A stretch of 64,000 nucleotides of DNA from the NCBI GenBank assembly GCA_007833815.1, contig CP033464.1, positions 2,117,501 through 2,181,500 of the forward strand, in the 5' to 3' direction. A program made the translations under genes and the position numbers. The notes beneath the pieces were generated by a model. That model was not told the DNA's origin and searched no databases. It saw nothing but the letters and a program-made list of their open reading frames with translations. This DNA comes from Brevibacillus laterosporus. GTDB taxonomy: Bacteria > Bacillota > Bacilli > Brevibacillales > Brevibacillaceae. Positions within the stretch are counted from its first letter, which is position 1. Every line of letters begins with the position of its first letter. Positions 44,755 to 54,667 of this stretch are shown piece by piece.

Positions 44755-46602
44755 GTGGCTCAACATGTTCGTCCAAGAAATACGGGCTTGTGGGATTGGA
44801 TCACAACCGTGGACCATAAAAAAATCGGCGTTCTTTACTTAATAGCCGGTGGATTCTTCTTCTTGCTTGGTGGACTTGAAGCATTGCTGATGCGTATTCA
44901 GCTTATGTATCCAAGTAGCAAACTGTTCATTGGGTCGACTTTTAATGAACTGTTAACGATGCATGGTACCACCATGATCTTCCTAGCTGCCATGCCATTG
45001 ATTTTTGCTGTCATGAATGCAATCGTACCACTACAAATTGGTGCGCGCGACGTAGCTTTTCCATTCGTTAACTCACTAGGCTTCTGGCTGTTCTTTTTCG
45101 GTGGATTGCTGCTTAACGTAAGTTGGTTTATGGGCGGTGCACCCGATGCAGGTTGGACAGCGTATGTGCCATTATCTTCGACCACATACAGTCAGACTGC
45201 TGGGGTTAGTTTCTATGTTCTAGGTTTGCAGATAGCTGGTTTGGGGACATTAATCGGGGGGATTAACTTCCTGGTTACGATCATTAACATGCGCGCTCCA
45301 GGGATGACCTTTATGCGTATGCCGATGTTTACTTGGACAGCATTTATTACTTCTGCATTGATCTTATTCGCTTTCCCTGCGATCACAGTAGGTTTAGTTC
45401 TATTGATGTTTGACCGAATTTTCGGAGCACAGTTCTTTGAAGTAGCTGGCGGCGGAAACGTACTGCTGTGGCAGCATTTGTTCTGGATCTTTGGTCACCC
45501 GGAAGTTTACATCTTGATTCTTCCAGCATTTGGTATGATTTCTGACGTTATTAGTACTTTTGCAAAAAAACGTCTGTTTGGATACTCTGCTATGGTATTT
45601 GCGACCATGGTTATTGGTTTCTTAGGCTTCATGGTATGGGTTCACCATATGTTTACGGTAGGTTTGGGGCCGGTAGCTAACTCGCTCTTCTCCATTGCGA
45701 CGATGTTGATTGCCGTACCAACTGGTATTAAAATCTTTAACTGGCTGTTTACTCTGTGGGGCGGTCAAATTCGCTTCACGACAGCTAATTTGTTCGCTAC
45801 AGGTTTTATTCCGACATTTACCATCGGTGGTATGACAGGGGTAATGCTTTCTGTAGCACCAGCTGACTATCAGTACCAAGATTCTTACTTTGTAGTAGCT
45901 CACTTCCACTACGTTCTCGTAGGTGGTATGGTGCTGGGATTGTTCGCAGCTTTCTACTACTGGTGGCCAAAAATGTTTGGTAAATTACTGAATGAAGCAA
46001 TCGGTAAATGGAATTTCTGGTTATTCTTCATCGGTTTCCATTTGACATTCTTCCCGCAACATTTCCTTGGTTTGATGGGTATGCCACGTCGTGTATATAC
46101 ATTCTTACCAGGTCAAGAGTTGGAATTAGGGAATATGATTTCTACTGTTGGAGCAATCATTATGAGTGTCGGTACCTTGCTGTTCATTGTAAACGTGATT
46201 TACACAGGTGCGAAAGGTAAAAAGGCTGTGGCGGATCCATGGGATGGTCGTACACTTGAGTGGTCAATTCCTTCTCCAGCACCTGAGTATAACTTTGCTC
46301 AAACACCTCGCGTGCGTGGTCTTGATGCTTTCTGGGTTGAGAAAATGGCAGGTAATAAAGCAATGACTCCGGCTGAACCGCTAGGCCCGATTCATATGCC
46401 ATCTCCATCTGTATTGCCGTTCCTGATGTCCGTAGGAATGTTTATTGCAGGATTTGGTTTTATTTATCACAAATATGTGTTGGTTTTCGTAGGAATGGGA
46501 CTGTTTTTACTTTGCATGTTTGCCCGTTCCATTAAAGATGACCATGGTTTCCATATCGAAGTAGAAGAGATCAAGGAAACAGAAAAAGGGGGTAGGCTGT
46601 AA
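44755..46602 (+). CDS. ctaD: Cytochrome c oxidase subunit I
   Basis: Catalytic heme-copper subunit, 615 aa, with about 12-14 helices. HPEVY in WIFGHPEVYILILPAFG holds the CuB His and the cross-linked Tyr, HHMFTVG is the next CuB pair, and VVAHFHYVLVGG carries both heme ligands. The start is a GTG with AGAGGGGGC upstream. It pumps protons while reducing oxygen at the membrane. It shares the TAATG junction with ctaE. Confidence 0.97.
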   Translation: MAQHVRPRNTGLWDWITTVDHKKIGVLYLIAGGFFFLLGGLEALLMRIQLMYPSSKLFIGSTFNELLTMHGTTMIFLAAMPLIFAVMNAIVPLQIGARDVAFPFVNSLGFWLFFFGGLLLNVSWFMGGAPDAGWTAYVPLSSTTYSQTAGVSFYVLGLQIAGLGTLIGGINFLVTIINMRAPGMTFMRMPMFTWTAFITSALILFAFPAITVGLVLLMFDRIFGAQFFEVAGGGNVLLWQHLFWIFGHPEVYILILPAFGMISDVISTFAKKRLFGYSAMVFATMVIGFLGFMVWVHHMFTVGLGPVANSLFSIATMLIAVPTGIKIFNWLFTLWGGQIRFTTANLFATGFIPTFTIGGMTGVMLSVAPADYQYQDSYFVVAHFHYVLVGGMVLGLFAAFYYWWPKMFGKLLNEAIGKWNFWLFFIGFHLTFFPQHFLGLMGMPRRVYTFLPGQELELGNMISTVGAIIMSVGTLLFIVNVIYTGAKGKKAVADPWDGRTLEWSIPSPAPEYNFAQTPRVRGLDAFWVEKMAGNKAMTPAEPLGPIHMPSPSVLPFLMSVGMFIAGFGFIYHKYVLVFVGMGLFLLCMFARSIKDDHGFHIEVEEIKETEKGGRL

Positions 46603-47228
46603 TGCAACACACAGATCATGGTGTTCTACCTGCTGAGCCTGAAAAGGCAACCCTTGAAGGCAGAAATAAGATACTTGGCTTTTGGCTTTTCCTTGGTGGA
46701 GAAATGGTATTGTTCGGTTCGTTATTTGCCACGTACCTGGCTTTGCGAGAACAATATGTATCAGGACCAGCTCCACATGAAATCTTTAAAATCGAACTGG
46801 TTGCAATGGCGACAATTTTACTGTTAACTAGTTCCTTAACCAGTGTATTTGCCATCATCGGTATGCACCGCCATAACTTCAAAATGATGATGTTCTGGTT
46901 TGCTGTAACCGTTGTACTTGGATTTGCGTTCTTGGGACTTGAGATATACGAGTTCTATCATTACTATCAAGAAGGTCATACGATGACTAGTAGTGCATAC
47001 GGTTCCGCCTTCTATACGTTGGTTGGATTCCATGGAGCGCACGTGCTGTTCGGGGTTACTTGGATTGCAACCTTGATGATTTCTGCTATGAAAAAAGGGT
47101 TGACCGTGGTTACTGCACCGAAGTTCTACATTGCAAGTTTGTACTGGCACTTCGTTGACGTTGTATGGGTATTCATTTTCACAGTCGTGTACCTGATGGG
47201 TATCATGTCTGGAAAAGGAGGAGCATAA
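46602..47228 (+). CDS. ctaE: Cytochrome c oxidase subunit III
   Basis: A 208-aa membrane subunit with five helices, the short bacillar form. Segments FWLFLGGEMVLFGSLFATYLALR and GFHGAHVLFGVTWI carry the subunit III hallmarks (Glu in the first helix pair and the FHGxHV motif). ATG overlaps the ctaD stop by one base. Confidence 0.96.
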   Translation: MQHTDHGVLPAEPEKATLEGRNKILGFWLFLGGEMVLFGSLFATYLALREQYVSGPAPHEIFKIELVAMATILLLTSSLTSVFAIIGMHRHNFKMMMFWFAVTVVLGFAFLGLEIYEFYHYYQEGHTMTSSAYGSAFYTLVGFHGAHVLFGVTWIATLMISAMKKGLTVVTAPKFYIASLYWHFVDVVWVFIFTVVYLMGIMSGKGGA

Positions 47229-47229
47229 G

Positions 47230-47544
47230 ATGGATCAACATAATCATTCATCTCAACCTTCGAAACATTCCCATGCTCATAGCACCAGCATGAAGCCACA
47301 TATCGTCTCATTTATTCTGTCCATTGTATTAACAGCATTAGCATTTGCGGCCGTTATCTACATGCCTGATAAAAAGGGTTTTGTTTATCCTTATATTATC
47401 CTTTTGGGTACTGTGCAAGCGCTGGTGCAGCTATACATCTGGATGCACTTAAAAGATAAGGGTCATCTGTTTCCTGTGGTGGGAATTTTCACTGGGGCAT
47501 TTATCATGGTTACATGCGTTGTCATGGCACTGTATTGGGTATAA
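47230..47544 (+). CDS. ctaF: Cytochrome c oxidase subunit IV
   Basis: A 104-aa protein with three helices, COX4_pro type. The His/Ser-rich start (MDQHNHSSQPSKHSHAH) is followed by VSFILSIVLTALAFAAVIYMPDK and a conserved LVQLYIWMHLKDK stretch. It lies one base after ctaE and ends the operon before a terminator. It aids assembly or stability of the complex. Confidence 0.94.
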   Translation: MDQHNHSSQPSKHSHAHSTSMKPHIVSFILSIVLTALAFAAVIYMPDKKGFVYPYIILLGTVQALVQLYIWMHLKDKGHLFPVVGIFTGAFIMVTCVVMALYWV

Positions 47545-47603
47545 GGGTAGGGAAAAAGGTCGAACTTTGATTAGATAGGGTGAAGACTTGGCCCGAACCT
47601 GAT

Positions 47604-47636
47604 AAAAGCGGGCTACTTAGGTAGCCCGCTTTTTTA
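47604..47636 (+). terminator. Terminator of ctaCDEF
   Basis: A 13-base perfect stem (AAAAGCGGGCTAC and complement) with a four-base loop, followed by T. Confidence 0.9.
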
Positions 47637-47867
47637 TGCAAAAGAAGCTAGCCTATTCTAGCTTCCTACAGAATTAGGGTTTTGTTTTGCTAAAAAAACC
47701 TTCCGTAGAATTTATGGCAAACAGGTGAACAGGGGGAGCGCATTCCCATTCTTGCTTGGCAAAAAGCATGTTAGTCACTGGCTTGTCTTAGGTCGGTTCA
47801 GTATAATATACATGTATGTTTCCACTTATCAGAAAATAGTTACCTTCCGCACGAGAGGGGGATACGG

Positions 47868-48773
47868 ATGGGTACCCATGAACAACATTTACTATTGCAT
47901 GGCTATCAACCGAAGTTTGCGGAGTTATGGAATCCTGAGTTTTTTGCTTTTGTCTTATTACTCGGTTTGGCGTATTTCCTGTTAATTGGTCCGTGGCGCA
48001 AACGCTTTGCCCATGCAGAATCTGTCTCAGTAGGAAAGCAATTCACTTTTGTAACTGCTCTTCTTACTTTATATGTTGCTATGGGGAGTCCACTCTATTT
48101 TTACGGGCACGTGTCATTTACCTTGCATATGACTCAGCAATCTTTGTTATTAATGATTTTCCCACCACTTTTTGTTCTGGGCTTGCCAACCTGGTTCTTG
48201 AGAGCGATCCTAGAACCATCTGCTGTAAGAAAATGGTTTGACCGTTTTACAAAGCCGTTGATTTCCTTATTTATGTTTAACTTATTTTTCTCTGTGTACC
48301 ATATTCCACTTGTACTTGATTTCGTGATGCAGTACCATGGAGCTCATATTGCATACAAGCTACTGTTATTATTCACAGCCTTTATGTTATGGTGGCATAT
48401 CATCTGTCCGCTTCCAGAGCTGCAACGGATTAAAAACGTCAAGTTAATGGGGTATATCTTTGCAGCAGGTGTGTTGATGACACCAGCCTGTGCGTTAATC
48501 ATCTTTGCTTCCCAATTGGTCTATGAATCTTATAGCTATGGTCCTCAATTGTTCGCCATCCTGCCGATACTGGACGATCAGCAACTCGGTGGTGTTGTGA
48601 TGAAGATGGTACAGGAAACAGCCTATGGGGTTGGGCTATGGTATGTTTTTTCCAGATGGTACCGTGAAGAGAATCCGACGACGGGTATTGATGAAATTGA
48701 TTCGCTCGATTCTTTTGAAATCATGGAACAGCGTAAGGAGCTCACTATCGTTCCCACTAGTGGACGAGTGTAA
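47868..48773 (+). CDS. ctaG: Cytochrome c oxidase assembly factor CtaG
   Basis: A 301-aa membrane protein with about seven helices, caa3_CtaG family. The N-terminal helix pair, the loop HVSFTLHMTQQSLLLMIFPPLFVLGLP and the segment HGAHIAYKLLLLFTAFMLWWHIICPLP carry conserved His residues thought to bind copper. It is needed for forming active caa3 oxidase. The start ATG 47868 lies after CGAGAGGGGGATACGG. It has its own transcription unit downstream of the cta terminator. Confidence 0.93.
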   Translation: MGTHEQHLLLHGYQPKFAELWNPEFFAFVLLLGLAYFLLIGPWRKRFAHAESVSVGKQFTFVTALLTLYVAMGSPLYFYGHVSFTLHMTQQSLLLMIFPPLFVLGLPTWFLRAILEPSAVRKWFDRFTKPLISLFMFNLFFSVYHIPLVLDFVMQYHGAHIAYKLLLLFTAFMLWWHIICPLPELQRIKNVKLMGYIFAAGVLMTPACALIIFASQLVYESYSYGPQLFAILPILDDQQLGGVVMKMVQETAYGVGLWYVFSRWYREENPTTGIDEIDSLDSFEIMEQRKELTIVPTSGRV

Positions 48774-48805
48774 ATTTCTAATAAAGAGTAAGAGGAAGTG
48801 ATCGA

Positions 48806-49264
48806 GTGCTAACGTTGTTGCCTGCACTTAGTACTAGTTTTATTGCCATCAGTGCAATCCTTGTAGCAATCGGTTGGTCTCAGGTAGCCAAACGTAAATT
48901 TGATGCCCACAAAAAAACGATGATCGTTGCTTCCGTGTTTGCCTTAGCATTTTTCATCATTTATATGTCTCGAACTATTTTTGTGGGAAATATGAATTTT
49001 GGTGGACCGGATGAACTGCGCTTGTACTACCAAATCTTTTTGATTTTCCATATCACTTTGGCTACCACAGCAGCCGTTTTTGGGCTGGTAACCTTGTATT
49101 TAGGCTTCACAAAGCAATTTTCTAAGCATCGTAAGTGGGGGCCAGTTACATCCATTATCTGGTTCGGTACAGCGATTACTGGTATAGCTGTTTATTTCCT
49201 GCTGTTTGTGATTTATCCAGGAGGAGAGACGTCTAGCTTACTCCGAACGATCTTAGGTTTTTAA
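48806..49264 (+). CDS. DUF420 membrane protein (CtaM/YozB-like)
   Basis: A 152-aa protein with four hydrophobic helices, DUF420. Its relatives YozB/CtaM are required for caa3 or related oxidase maturation, in keeping with its place 32 bases after ctaG. His residues within KFDAHKKTM, FLIFHITLA and FSKHRKWGPV match the conserved ones of the family. The start is GTG after AAGAGGAAG. Confidence 0.85.
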   Translation: MLTLLPALSTSFIAISAILVAIGWSQVAKRKFDAHKKTMIVASVFALAFFIIYMSRTIFVGNMNFGGPDELRLYYQIFLIFHITLATTAAVFGLVTLYLGFTKQFSKHRKWGPVTSIIWFGTAITGIAVYFLLFVIYPGGETSSLLRTILGF

Positions 49265-49311
49265 AGTAAGGGATAAAACACATCAAGAAAGAACCAACAA
49301 AGGCAAACAAT

Positions 49312-49352
49312 AACCTCCAAGTTCATTTTCCTAGTGGACTTGGAGGTTTGTT
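49312..49352. terminator. Bidirectional terminator between the DUF420 gene and gerQ
   Basis: AACCTCCAAGT and ACTTGGAGGTT form an 11-base perfect stem with a 15-base loop. The T-run is modest on the plus strand; on the minus strand AT-rich sequence follows. Confidence 0.7.
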
Positions 49353-49440
49353 TGGTTGATATAAATGTTCCATCAAAATCAATGCAGAACTAGATGTTCT
49401 GGTACATAGACGAGTTGTCTCTCTATGAAATGGCTAATAA

Positions 49441-49920
49441 CTAGCGAGTGCGAGCAAATGGATTAACTGGTGGAATGTAGTTAATCTCTTCATCAAATGT
49501 GACATAATCGAGGTTGAGCATTAGGAGCAAATAACGCATCCCAGTTTCTGGATCACTGATGATGATATGATCCCGACCAGCAGTTTCAATGACCCCACGG
49601 AATATTTTAGCGTTCCATTGGCTATTGTTCTCATAGGTCATATAGAAGGTAGCAACTTTTCCACGGTTGAAACGTAAAATATTTTCTACGTAGGACTCTT
49701 CGACCACTGGAAGGGGACCACCTGGAATATAGCTACCACTTGGATTGGGAGGCAGGCATTGCTGTTGTTGTTGCATTTGTTGTGTCGGACTCACTTGTGT
49801 GCTGGGAGTTTGCTGAGGTGTAGTTGGATAATAGGGATACATATAGTTTTGTGGATAAGTGGTAGTACCGCAGGACTCACAGCCTTGTTGTTGCTGTTGT
49901 TCATAATTATTGTAATACAT
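49441..49920 (-). CDS. gerQ: Spore coat protein GerQ
   Basis: A 159-aa coat protein. The N-terminal half is rich in Gln, Tyr, Pro and Asn (QQQQQGCESCG and a run of QQQQQC), suited to transglutaminase cross-linking, and the C-terminal half is the conserved domain (VEESYVENILRFNRGKVATFYMTYENN...GRDHIIISDPETGMRYLLL). In Bacillus subtilis GerQ is needed to place CwlJ in the coat; the two genes are adjacent here as there. It begins 17 bases after cwlJ on the minus strand. Confidence 0.95.
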   Translation of the reverse strand: MYYNNYEQQQQQGCESCGTTTYPQNYMYPYYPTTPQQTPSTQVSPTQQMQQQQQCLPPNPSGSYIPGGPLPVVEESYVENILRFNRGKVATFYMTYENNSQWNAKIFRGVIETAGRDHIIISDPETGMRYLLLMLNLDYVTFDEEINYIPPVNPFARTR

Positions 49921-49937
49921 CTGGTTTTCTCTCCTCT

Positions 49938-50360
49938 TTAATAAACTTCAGGGCAATCCTGAACAGTCGGTGCAAAGAAACAATGGGCTTTAAAGCGTCC
50001 TGTGTTTCGCTGGTTGTACCATGTGGGAGGGCAGCTCCCTTCAGGGCGATAGAACCATAGCCCGTTGCTTGCTGGATGTGTTTTCTCCCCATTAATTGAG
50101 CGCCTTGCCAAGCGTTTTTCTGATTCTCTAGCCCTTTGATAGAAGTACGGTTTCTGAACGGCTTCGTATCCACCAGGACTTTGGTATACCATTTGTGGGA
50201 TGGTTCGTATGTTTTTAAAATCTAAGCAGTTGCCTAGTACTCGATTTACCGATACATTGCCAACCATCAGCATTCCAAGATCTCCTTCTCCTTCAGCTTC
50301 TGCTCTAATTAACCTAGCCAGCATATCAATGTCACTGGAGTTGTGTTTAATAACGGCCAT
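49938..50360 (-). CDS. cwlJ: Spore cortex-lytic enzyme CwlJ
   Basis: A 140-aa cell-wall hydrolase (Hydrolase_2/SleB fold) without signal peptide, carried in the spore coat. The catalytic Glu lies in ARLIRAEAEGEGD (Glu21), followed by VGNVSVNRVL and NGLWFYRP...GRFKAHCFF. It degrades cortex during germination triggered by calcium-dipicolinate. AAGGGGAAG lies before ATG 50360. Forms an operon with gerQ. Confidence 0.95.
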   Translation of the reverse strand: MAVIKHNSSDIDMLARLIRAEAEGEGDLGMLMVGNVSVNRVLGNCLDFKNIRTIPQMVYQSPGGYEAVQKPYFYQRARESEKRLARRSINGEKTHPASNGLWFYRPEGSCPPTWYNQRNTGRFKAHCFFAPTVQDCPEVY

Positions 50361-50547
50361 TCGTTCACTTCCCCTTTCTCTCTACCATTCCAATATATTG
50401 TGTTATGCCAATTAGGTGATTGTACGTAGCAAAAAAACTGTGTTTTTTTCTCATTTTTAAGAAAAATCTATAAATAAAACAAAATGAATATTGTGTGGTA
50501 GGATACATATGTGAAGGAAACAAGTTTATCAATCAAGGGGGGGCAAT

Positions 50548-51960
50548 ATGAGCAAACTTTTGAGAAAAAAATCAGTTACTGACTTATTGCAACAAGGTCA
50601 AAAAAAATCATTGAATAAAACTCTTACATCTTTTGACCTTTCATTAATGGGAATTGGAGCAGTACTAGGTACAGGTGTTATGGTACTTACAGGTATTGTA
50701 GCAGCTAGAGATGCTGGTCCTGCGGTTATTCTTTCGTTTATGATCGCTGCACTTGTTTGCGGATTTGCCGCATTTTGTTATTCCGAATTTGCATCTACTA
50801 TCCCGGTTTCTGGAAGCGCTTACACTTATACATATGCAACACTAGGTGAATTTGTAGCGCATTTAATGGGATGGACACTATTATCGGTATATTTCCTTAC
50901 TACTTCAGCCGTAGCTGTGGGATGGTCCGCTTATTTTAATACCTTGCTTACTGGTTTTGGCTGGGGTTTACCTGAACAGTTGGTCAGTACCCCGATGCAG
51001 GGGGGAATCATTAATCTCCCGGCAGTCATCATTGTATTATTAATTACATTAGTATTATCCCGTGGAACAAAAGAAAGCAAGAAGTTTAACAACTTCATGG
51101 TTCTAGTAAAGCTAGTTGTTATTCTGTTATTTATTGTTGTAGGTGTATTTTATGTAAAACCAGAAAATTGGAGCCCATTCATGCCGTATGGCGTTGACGG
51201 AATTTTTGCTGGTGCAGCTGCCGTATTCTTCGCATTCTTAGGCTTTGATGCAGTATCAACATCTGCAGAAGATTGTAAAAACCCGCAAAAGGCGTTGCCA
51301 GTAGGAATTATTTCATCACTTGTTGTATGTACGATTCTTTATGTAATCGTTTGCCTTATCATGACAGGTATCACCTCGTACAAGAATCTAGATGTACCGG
51401 AAGCAATGGCTTACGTATTGGAACTTGTAGGTCAGGATAGCGTAGCGGGAATCGTTGCTGTAGGGGCGGTTATCGGCATTATGGCGGTAATCTTTGCTTA
51501 CGTTTATGCGGGAACCCGTGTTATCTTTGCGATGAGTCGCGATGGTTTACTTCCAAAACGATTCTCACGTGTTGATAAAAGATCGGAAACACCGGTATTC
51601 TCTACATGGCTGACAGGTCTTATCAGCGGGGGAATTGCTGGATTTGTAGAAATTAAAGAATTATCGAATTTAGCAAATATTGGTGCATTACTAACTTTTG
51701 CTATGGTAGCGCTATCCGTTATCGTGCTTCGCAAAACTCATCCGAATTTGGAGCGTGGCTTCAAGGTACCTTTGGTGCCGTTGCTACCGATCTTAACGAT
51801 GGTTTTCTGTGCTTTCCTTATGTTTAACCTTCCAGCAGCAACCTGGATGTACTTTGCAATCTGGATTGTAATCGGAACGGTTGTGTATTTCGGTTACTCC
51901 AAGAAACATAGCTTATTGGAGAGTATGGGAGCTTCTGGTGGATCTAAGAAGAGATCCTAG
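50548..51960 (+). CDS. APC-family amino acid permease
   Basis: A 470-aa secondary transporter with 12 helices, of the cationic-amino-acid/YfnA-like group. The broken first helix GIGAVLGTGVMVLTG and the segment FFAFLGFDAVSTSAEDCKNPQKALPVGI are the family signatures. ATG 50548 follows AAGGGGGGG. Substrate cannot be read. A terminator separates it from ald. An alanine or branched-chain role is possible but not shown. Confidence 0.92.
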   Translation: MSKLLRKKSVTDLLQQGQKKSLNKTLTSFDLSLMGIGAVLGTGVMVLTGIVAARDAGPAVILSFMIAALVCGFAAFCYSEFASTIPVSGSAYTYTYATLGEFVAHLMGWTLLSVYFLTTSAVAVGWSAYFNTLLTGFGWGLPEQLVSTPMQGGIINLPAVIIVLLITLVLSRGTKESKKFNNFMVLVKLVVILLFIVVGVFYVKPENWSPFMPYGVDGIFAGAAAVFFAFLGFDAVSTSAEDCKNPQKALPVGIISSLVVCTILYVIVCLIMTGITSYKNLDVPEAMAYVLELVGQDSVAGIVAVGAVIGIMAVIFAYVYAGTRVIFAMSRDGLLPKRFSRVDKRSETPVFSTWLTGLISGGIAGFVEIKELSNLANIGALLTFAMVALSVIVLRKTHPNLERGFKVPLVPLLPILTMVFCAFLMFNLPAATWMYFAIWIVIGTVVYFGYSKKHSLLESMGASGGSKKRS

Positions 51961-52002
51961 TTGGAAGCAGGATATGCTGCTATGATTTGATATAAGTGAT
52001 AG

Positions 52003-52036
52003 AGTCACCAGTTGAAATAGCTGGTGACTTATTTTA
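52003..52036 (+). terminator. Terminator after the amino acid permease gene
   Basis: AGTCACCAG and CTGGTGACT form a nine-base perfect stem, followed by TATTTTATTT. Confidence 0.8.
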
Positions 52037-52092
52037 TTTATATACTTCGAAACTATCAAACAACTTAGGCGAATGTGAATTCATAGATTTTT

Positions 52093-52106
52093 TGTAAGCG
52101 CTTTCA
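52093..52106. promoter_or_regulatory. cre site upstream of ald
   Basis: TGTAAGCGCTTTCA is a full match to the CcpA cre consensus. It lies 118 bases before the ald ATG, which suggests carbon catabolite control of alanine use. Confidence 0.7.
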
Positions 52107-52223
52107 TTTCCGCTTTGTGCATGTTACAATCAATGCGTGGATAAAGCTTCTACCTTGTACCAATCATCTCAATCATCAGAACAGTTTGAATTACTTATGC
52201 TTAACTACTGAGGAGGACGAAAC

Positions 52224-53351
52224 ATGCGCATCGGTATTCCAAAGGAAATTAAAAACAACGAGAATCGAGTAGCTATGACACCAGCAGGAGCATTGAATTT
52301 AATGAAGAATGGACACGAAATCTTCATTGAAACATCGGCAGGACTTGGCTCTGGATTTACTGATGAACAATTTGTAGCGGCTGGTGCAAAAATCGTACAG
52401 ACTGCACAGGAAGCTTGGGAAATGGAAATGGTTATGAAAGTGAAGGAACCATTACCAACCGAATATCAATACTTCCGTGAAGGACTTATTCTATTCACAT
52501 ACTTACATTTAGCTCCTGAACCAGAATTAACGAAAGCGCTAATTGATAATAAAGTTGTAGGGATTGCTTATGAAACAGTTCAACTGAGCAATGGCTCGCT
52601 ACCTCTGTTGACACCGATGTCAGAAGTTGCTGGTCGTATGTCTACCCAAATTGGTGCTCAGTTCCTTGAAAAACAGGAAGGCGGTAAAGGTATCCTTCTC
52701 GGCGGTGTACCAGGGGTGCAGCGTGGTAAGGTTACCATTGTTGGTGGGGGCGTAGCAGGTACTAACGCAGCGAATATGGCAGTAGGTCTAGGTGCTGATG
52801 TTACCATCATCGACTTGAACCCGGATCGCTTGCGTCAATTAGAAGACATTTTTGGTCATAGTGTAAAAACGTTGATGTCCAATCCATATAATATTGCACA
52901 AGCTGTCAAAGAATCCGATCTAGTTATTGGTGCTGTACTGATTCCAGGAGCAAAAGCACCAAAATTGGTATCTGAAGAAATGGTAAAATCCATGCAACAA
53001 GGTTCCGTTCTAGTTGATATTGCGATTGACCAAGGCGGTATCTTTGAGACAACAGATCGCATCACTACTCATGATAACCCAACGTATGAAAAACATGGTG
53101 TGGTTCATTATGCGGTAGCTAATATGCCTGGTGCGGTTCCACGTACGTCTACATTCGCGTTGACAAACGTGACTGTGCCATATGCCGTGCAAATCGCAAA
53201 TAAAGGATACCAAAAAGCGTGCCTCGATAATCCGGCGTTGCTAAAAGGTGTAAATACATTGCACGGGCATGTGACATATAATGCAGTTGCACAAGCATTG
53301 GGCTATGAGTCCGTAGATGCAAAGGAATTGCTAGAAAAAAATGAAGTATAA
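52224..53351 (+). CDS. ald: Alanine dehydrogenase
   Basis: Converts L-alanine to pyruvate and ammonia with NAD+; cytoplasmic, hexameric in known cases. The 375-aa product begins [20 protein letters not shown] and has the NAD-binding [38 protein letters not shown] and the [13 protein letters not shown] loop match the family. GAGGAGG precedes ATG 52224. The spore germinant alanine may be the substrate on outgrowth, but this is context only. Perfect cre site upstream. Confidence 0.97.
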   Translation: MRIGIPKEIKNNENRVAMTPAGALNLMKNGHEIFIETSAGLGSGFTDEQFVAAGAKIVQTAQEAWEMEMVMKVKEPLPTEYQYFREGLILFTYLHLAPEPELTKALIDNKVVGIAYETVQLSNGSLPLLTPMSEVAGRMSTQIGAQFLEKQEGGKGILLGGVPGVQRGKVTIVGGGVAGTNAANMAVGLGADVTIIDLNPDRLRQLEDIFGHSVKTLMSNPYNIAQAVKESDLVIGAVLIPGAKAPKLVSEEMVKSMQQGSVLVDIAIDQGGIFETTDRITTHDNPTYEKHGVVHYAVANMPGAVPRTSTFALTNVTVPYAVQIANKGYQKACLDNPALLKGVNTLHGHVTYNAVAQALGYESVDAKELLEKNEV

Positions 53352-53371
53352 AGCATAGTAGTAATGAAAAT

Positions 53372-53412
53372 AGGGCTATCCAACGTCTAAGAAGATGGGA
53401 TAGCCCTGTTTC
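53372..53412 (+). terminator. Terminator after ald
   Basis: AGGGCTATCC and GGATAGCCCT form a ten-base stem, then TGTTTCTATTTTG. A weaker hairpin at about 53458-53490 ends in T on the minus strand and may serve the DedA-like gene. Confidence 0.8.
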
Positions 53413-53536
53413 TATTTTGTTGTATATTCAAAATTTTAAGATAATAAAAGAACAAAAAAAGCTACCCCAACCATAGGGGCTACTTCATTTAGTAGGAACC
53501 ACATGATTGGGATAGCGATATGAACGGTAATCGATA

Positions 53537-54112
53537 TTATTTTTTGTTTGCACGTCGTTTTCTAACTTGCATGAAGATAAGCCAGCCCACAGCAAGTAAA
53601 ACAGCAACAACTAAAAGAGAGACATCCATGTATTCATCGATTAACAATTTAGCTTGTTTTCCGTATAGATGGAAGATGAGACCGATGAGAAAAAATTTGA
53701 AGCCTCGACCAATAATGGCATAAATCATTAGTTTTTTAAAAGAGAAGCCGAGTACACCAGAAAGGATGGTGAATACTTTAAAAGGAATGGGTGTGAAAGA
53801 ACCAATGATGATTGCGGCATCACCGTTTTTGGTCATTTGCTCTGTTGCTAGACCAATCCATTTTTCAGGGACAATTTTATTCATGAGTGGTCTACCAAAT
53901 AGTTTTCCAAGAACAAATCCGCATGGCGCTCCCAGTAAAGAGCCAATGAAAGCATAGGTAGCATATTCTATGGCAAGTGAAGGATCTAATAAACTCATAG
54001 CAATCTGTAAAAAGAAGGGTGGGAACGGCAAGATGATTGAATCTAGAAAGGAGAGTGTAAAAAGTCCCCACGTTCCATATTGCTGAAAAATATGATTGAT
54101 TTGGTCAAGCAT
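53537..54112 (-). CDS. DedA/VTT-domain membrane protein
   Basis: A 191-aa membrane protein of the VTT (SNARE-associated/DedA) family, with two re-entrant loops and several helices. ATG 54112 is preferred because AAAGGAG lies six bases upstream; the frame continues 15 codons further. The loops show FLDSIILPFPPFFLQIAM and GSFTPIPFKVFTILSGVLG, including the conserved Gly and Pro residues. Bacterial members are linked to undecaprenyl phosphate or phospholipid flipping. Exact role unknown. A basic tail (RKRRANKK) ends the protein. Confidence 0.88.
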   Translation of the reverse strand: MLDQINHIFQQYGTWGLFTLSFLDSIILPFPPFFLQIAMSLLDPSLAIEYATYAFIGSLLGAPCGFVLGKLFGRPLMNKIVPEKWIGLATEQMTKNGDAAIIIGSFTPIPFKVFTILSGVLGFSFKKLMIYAIIGRGFKFFLIGLIFHLYGKQAKLLIDEYMDVSLLVVAVLLAVGWLIFMQVRKRRANKK

Positions 54113-54366
54113 CGTAGTCTCCTTTATGTATAAAGTCGATTCTTTTTGCATGGTCAAGGATCGGACAAATTTTGGACTTATTTAGATGTATGGTCGTTCA
54201 AGCTAGGATATGACAAGTCCGACCAATATTATAGCATGCTACAAGGTTATACGAACACTTGGATAAAAAGGATTCAGTTTTTTCTCATTCTGCACATATA
54301 GTTGACGTTATCGAACTTCTCTACTACTATTAAGATAAAAATTTTGAGAATTCAGAGGGATTGCAC

Positions 54367-54585
54367 ATGAAAGATATTGGTTCCGGAGTCATTACTTTCT
54401 ATTCACCAGATGGAAATCGTCAAGACCTTAAAGGAGAGATTGTGGTACGAGGGGATCGTGTCTCCGTAACAGAAATCATTCGCTTCAATGGCCAGCCAAA
54501 TGGTGCTCGTGAAATCAATTTACCGCTTGCAAGTTGTGTTATTTATTGGGAACCAGAAGTATATGAAGTGATTGGTTTTGAATAG
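54367..54585 (+). CDS. Uncharacterised 72-aa protein
   Basis: I do not recognise it. MKDIGSGVITFYSPDGNRQDLKGEIVV... looks like a small beta-rich soluble protein without Cys motifs, signal or membrane segment. ATG 54367 has GAGGG about eight bases upstream; the longer TTG frame at 54361 is less likely. It lies 82 bases before mqnC on the same strand and could be its transcriptional partner or independent. Confidence 0.6.
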   Translation: MKDIGSGVITFYSPDGNRQDLKGEIVVRGDRVSVTEIIRFNGQPNGAREINLPLASCVIYWEPEVYEVIGFE

Positions 54586-54667
54586 CAATATACTTCTAGC
54601 ATAGGCAGGAAATTGATTTTATGATAGGATGAAAGGTGGAATATGCACAGGATAGGAGGAATTCCTC

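Noticed and set aside
45622-45909. Several reverse-strand frames inside ctaD
   Set aside because: Codon and motif evidence for ctaD is decisive; these are shadows.
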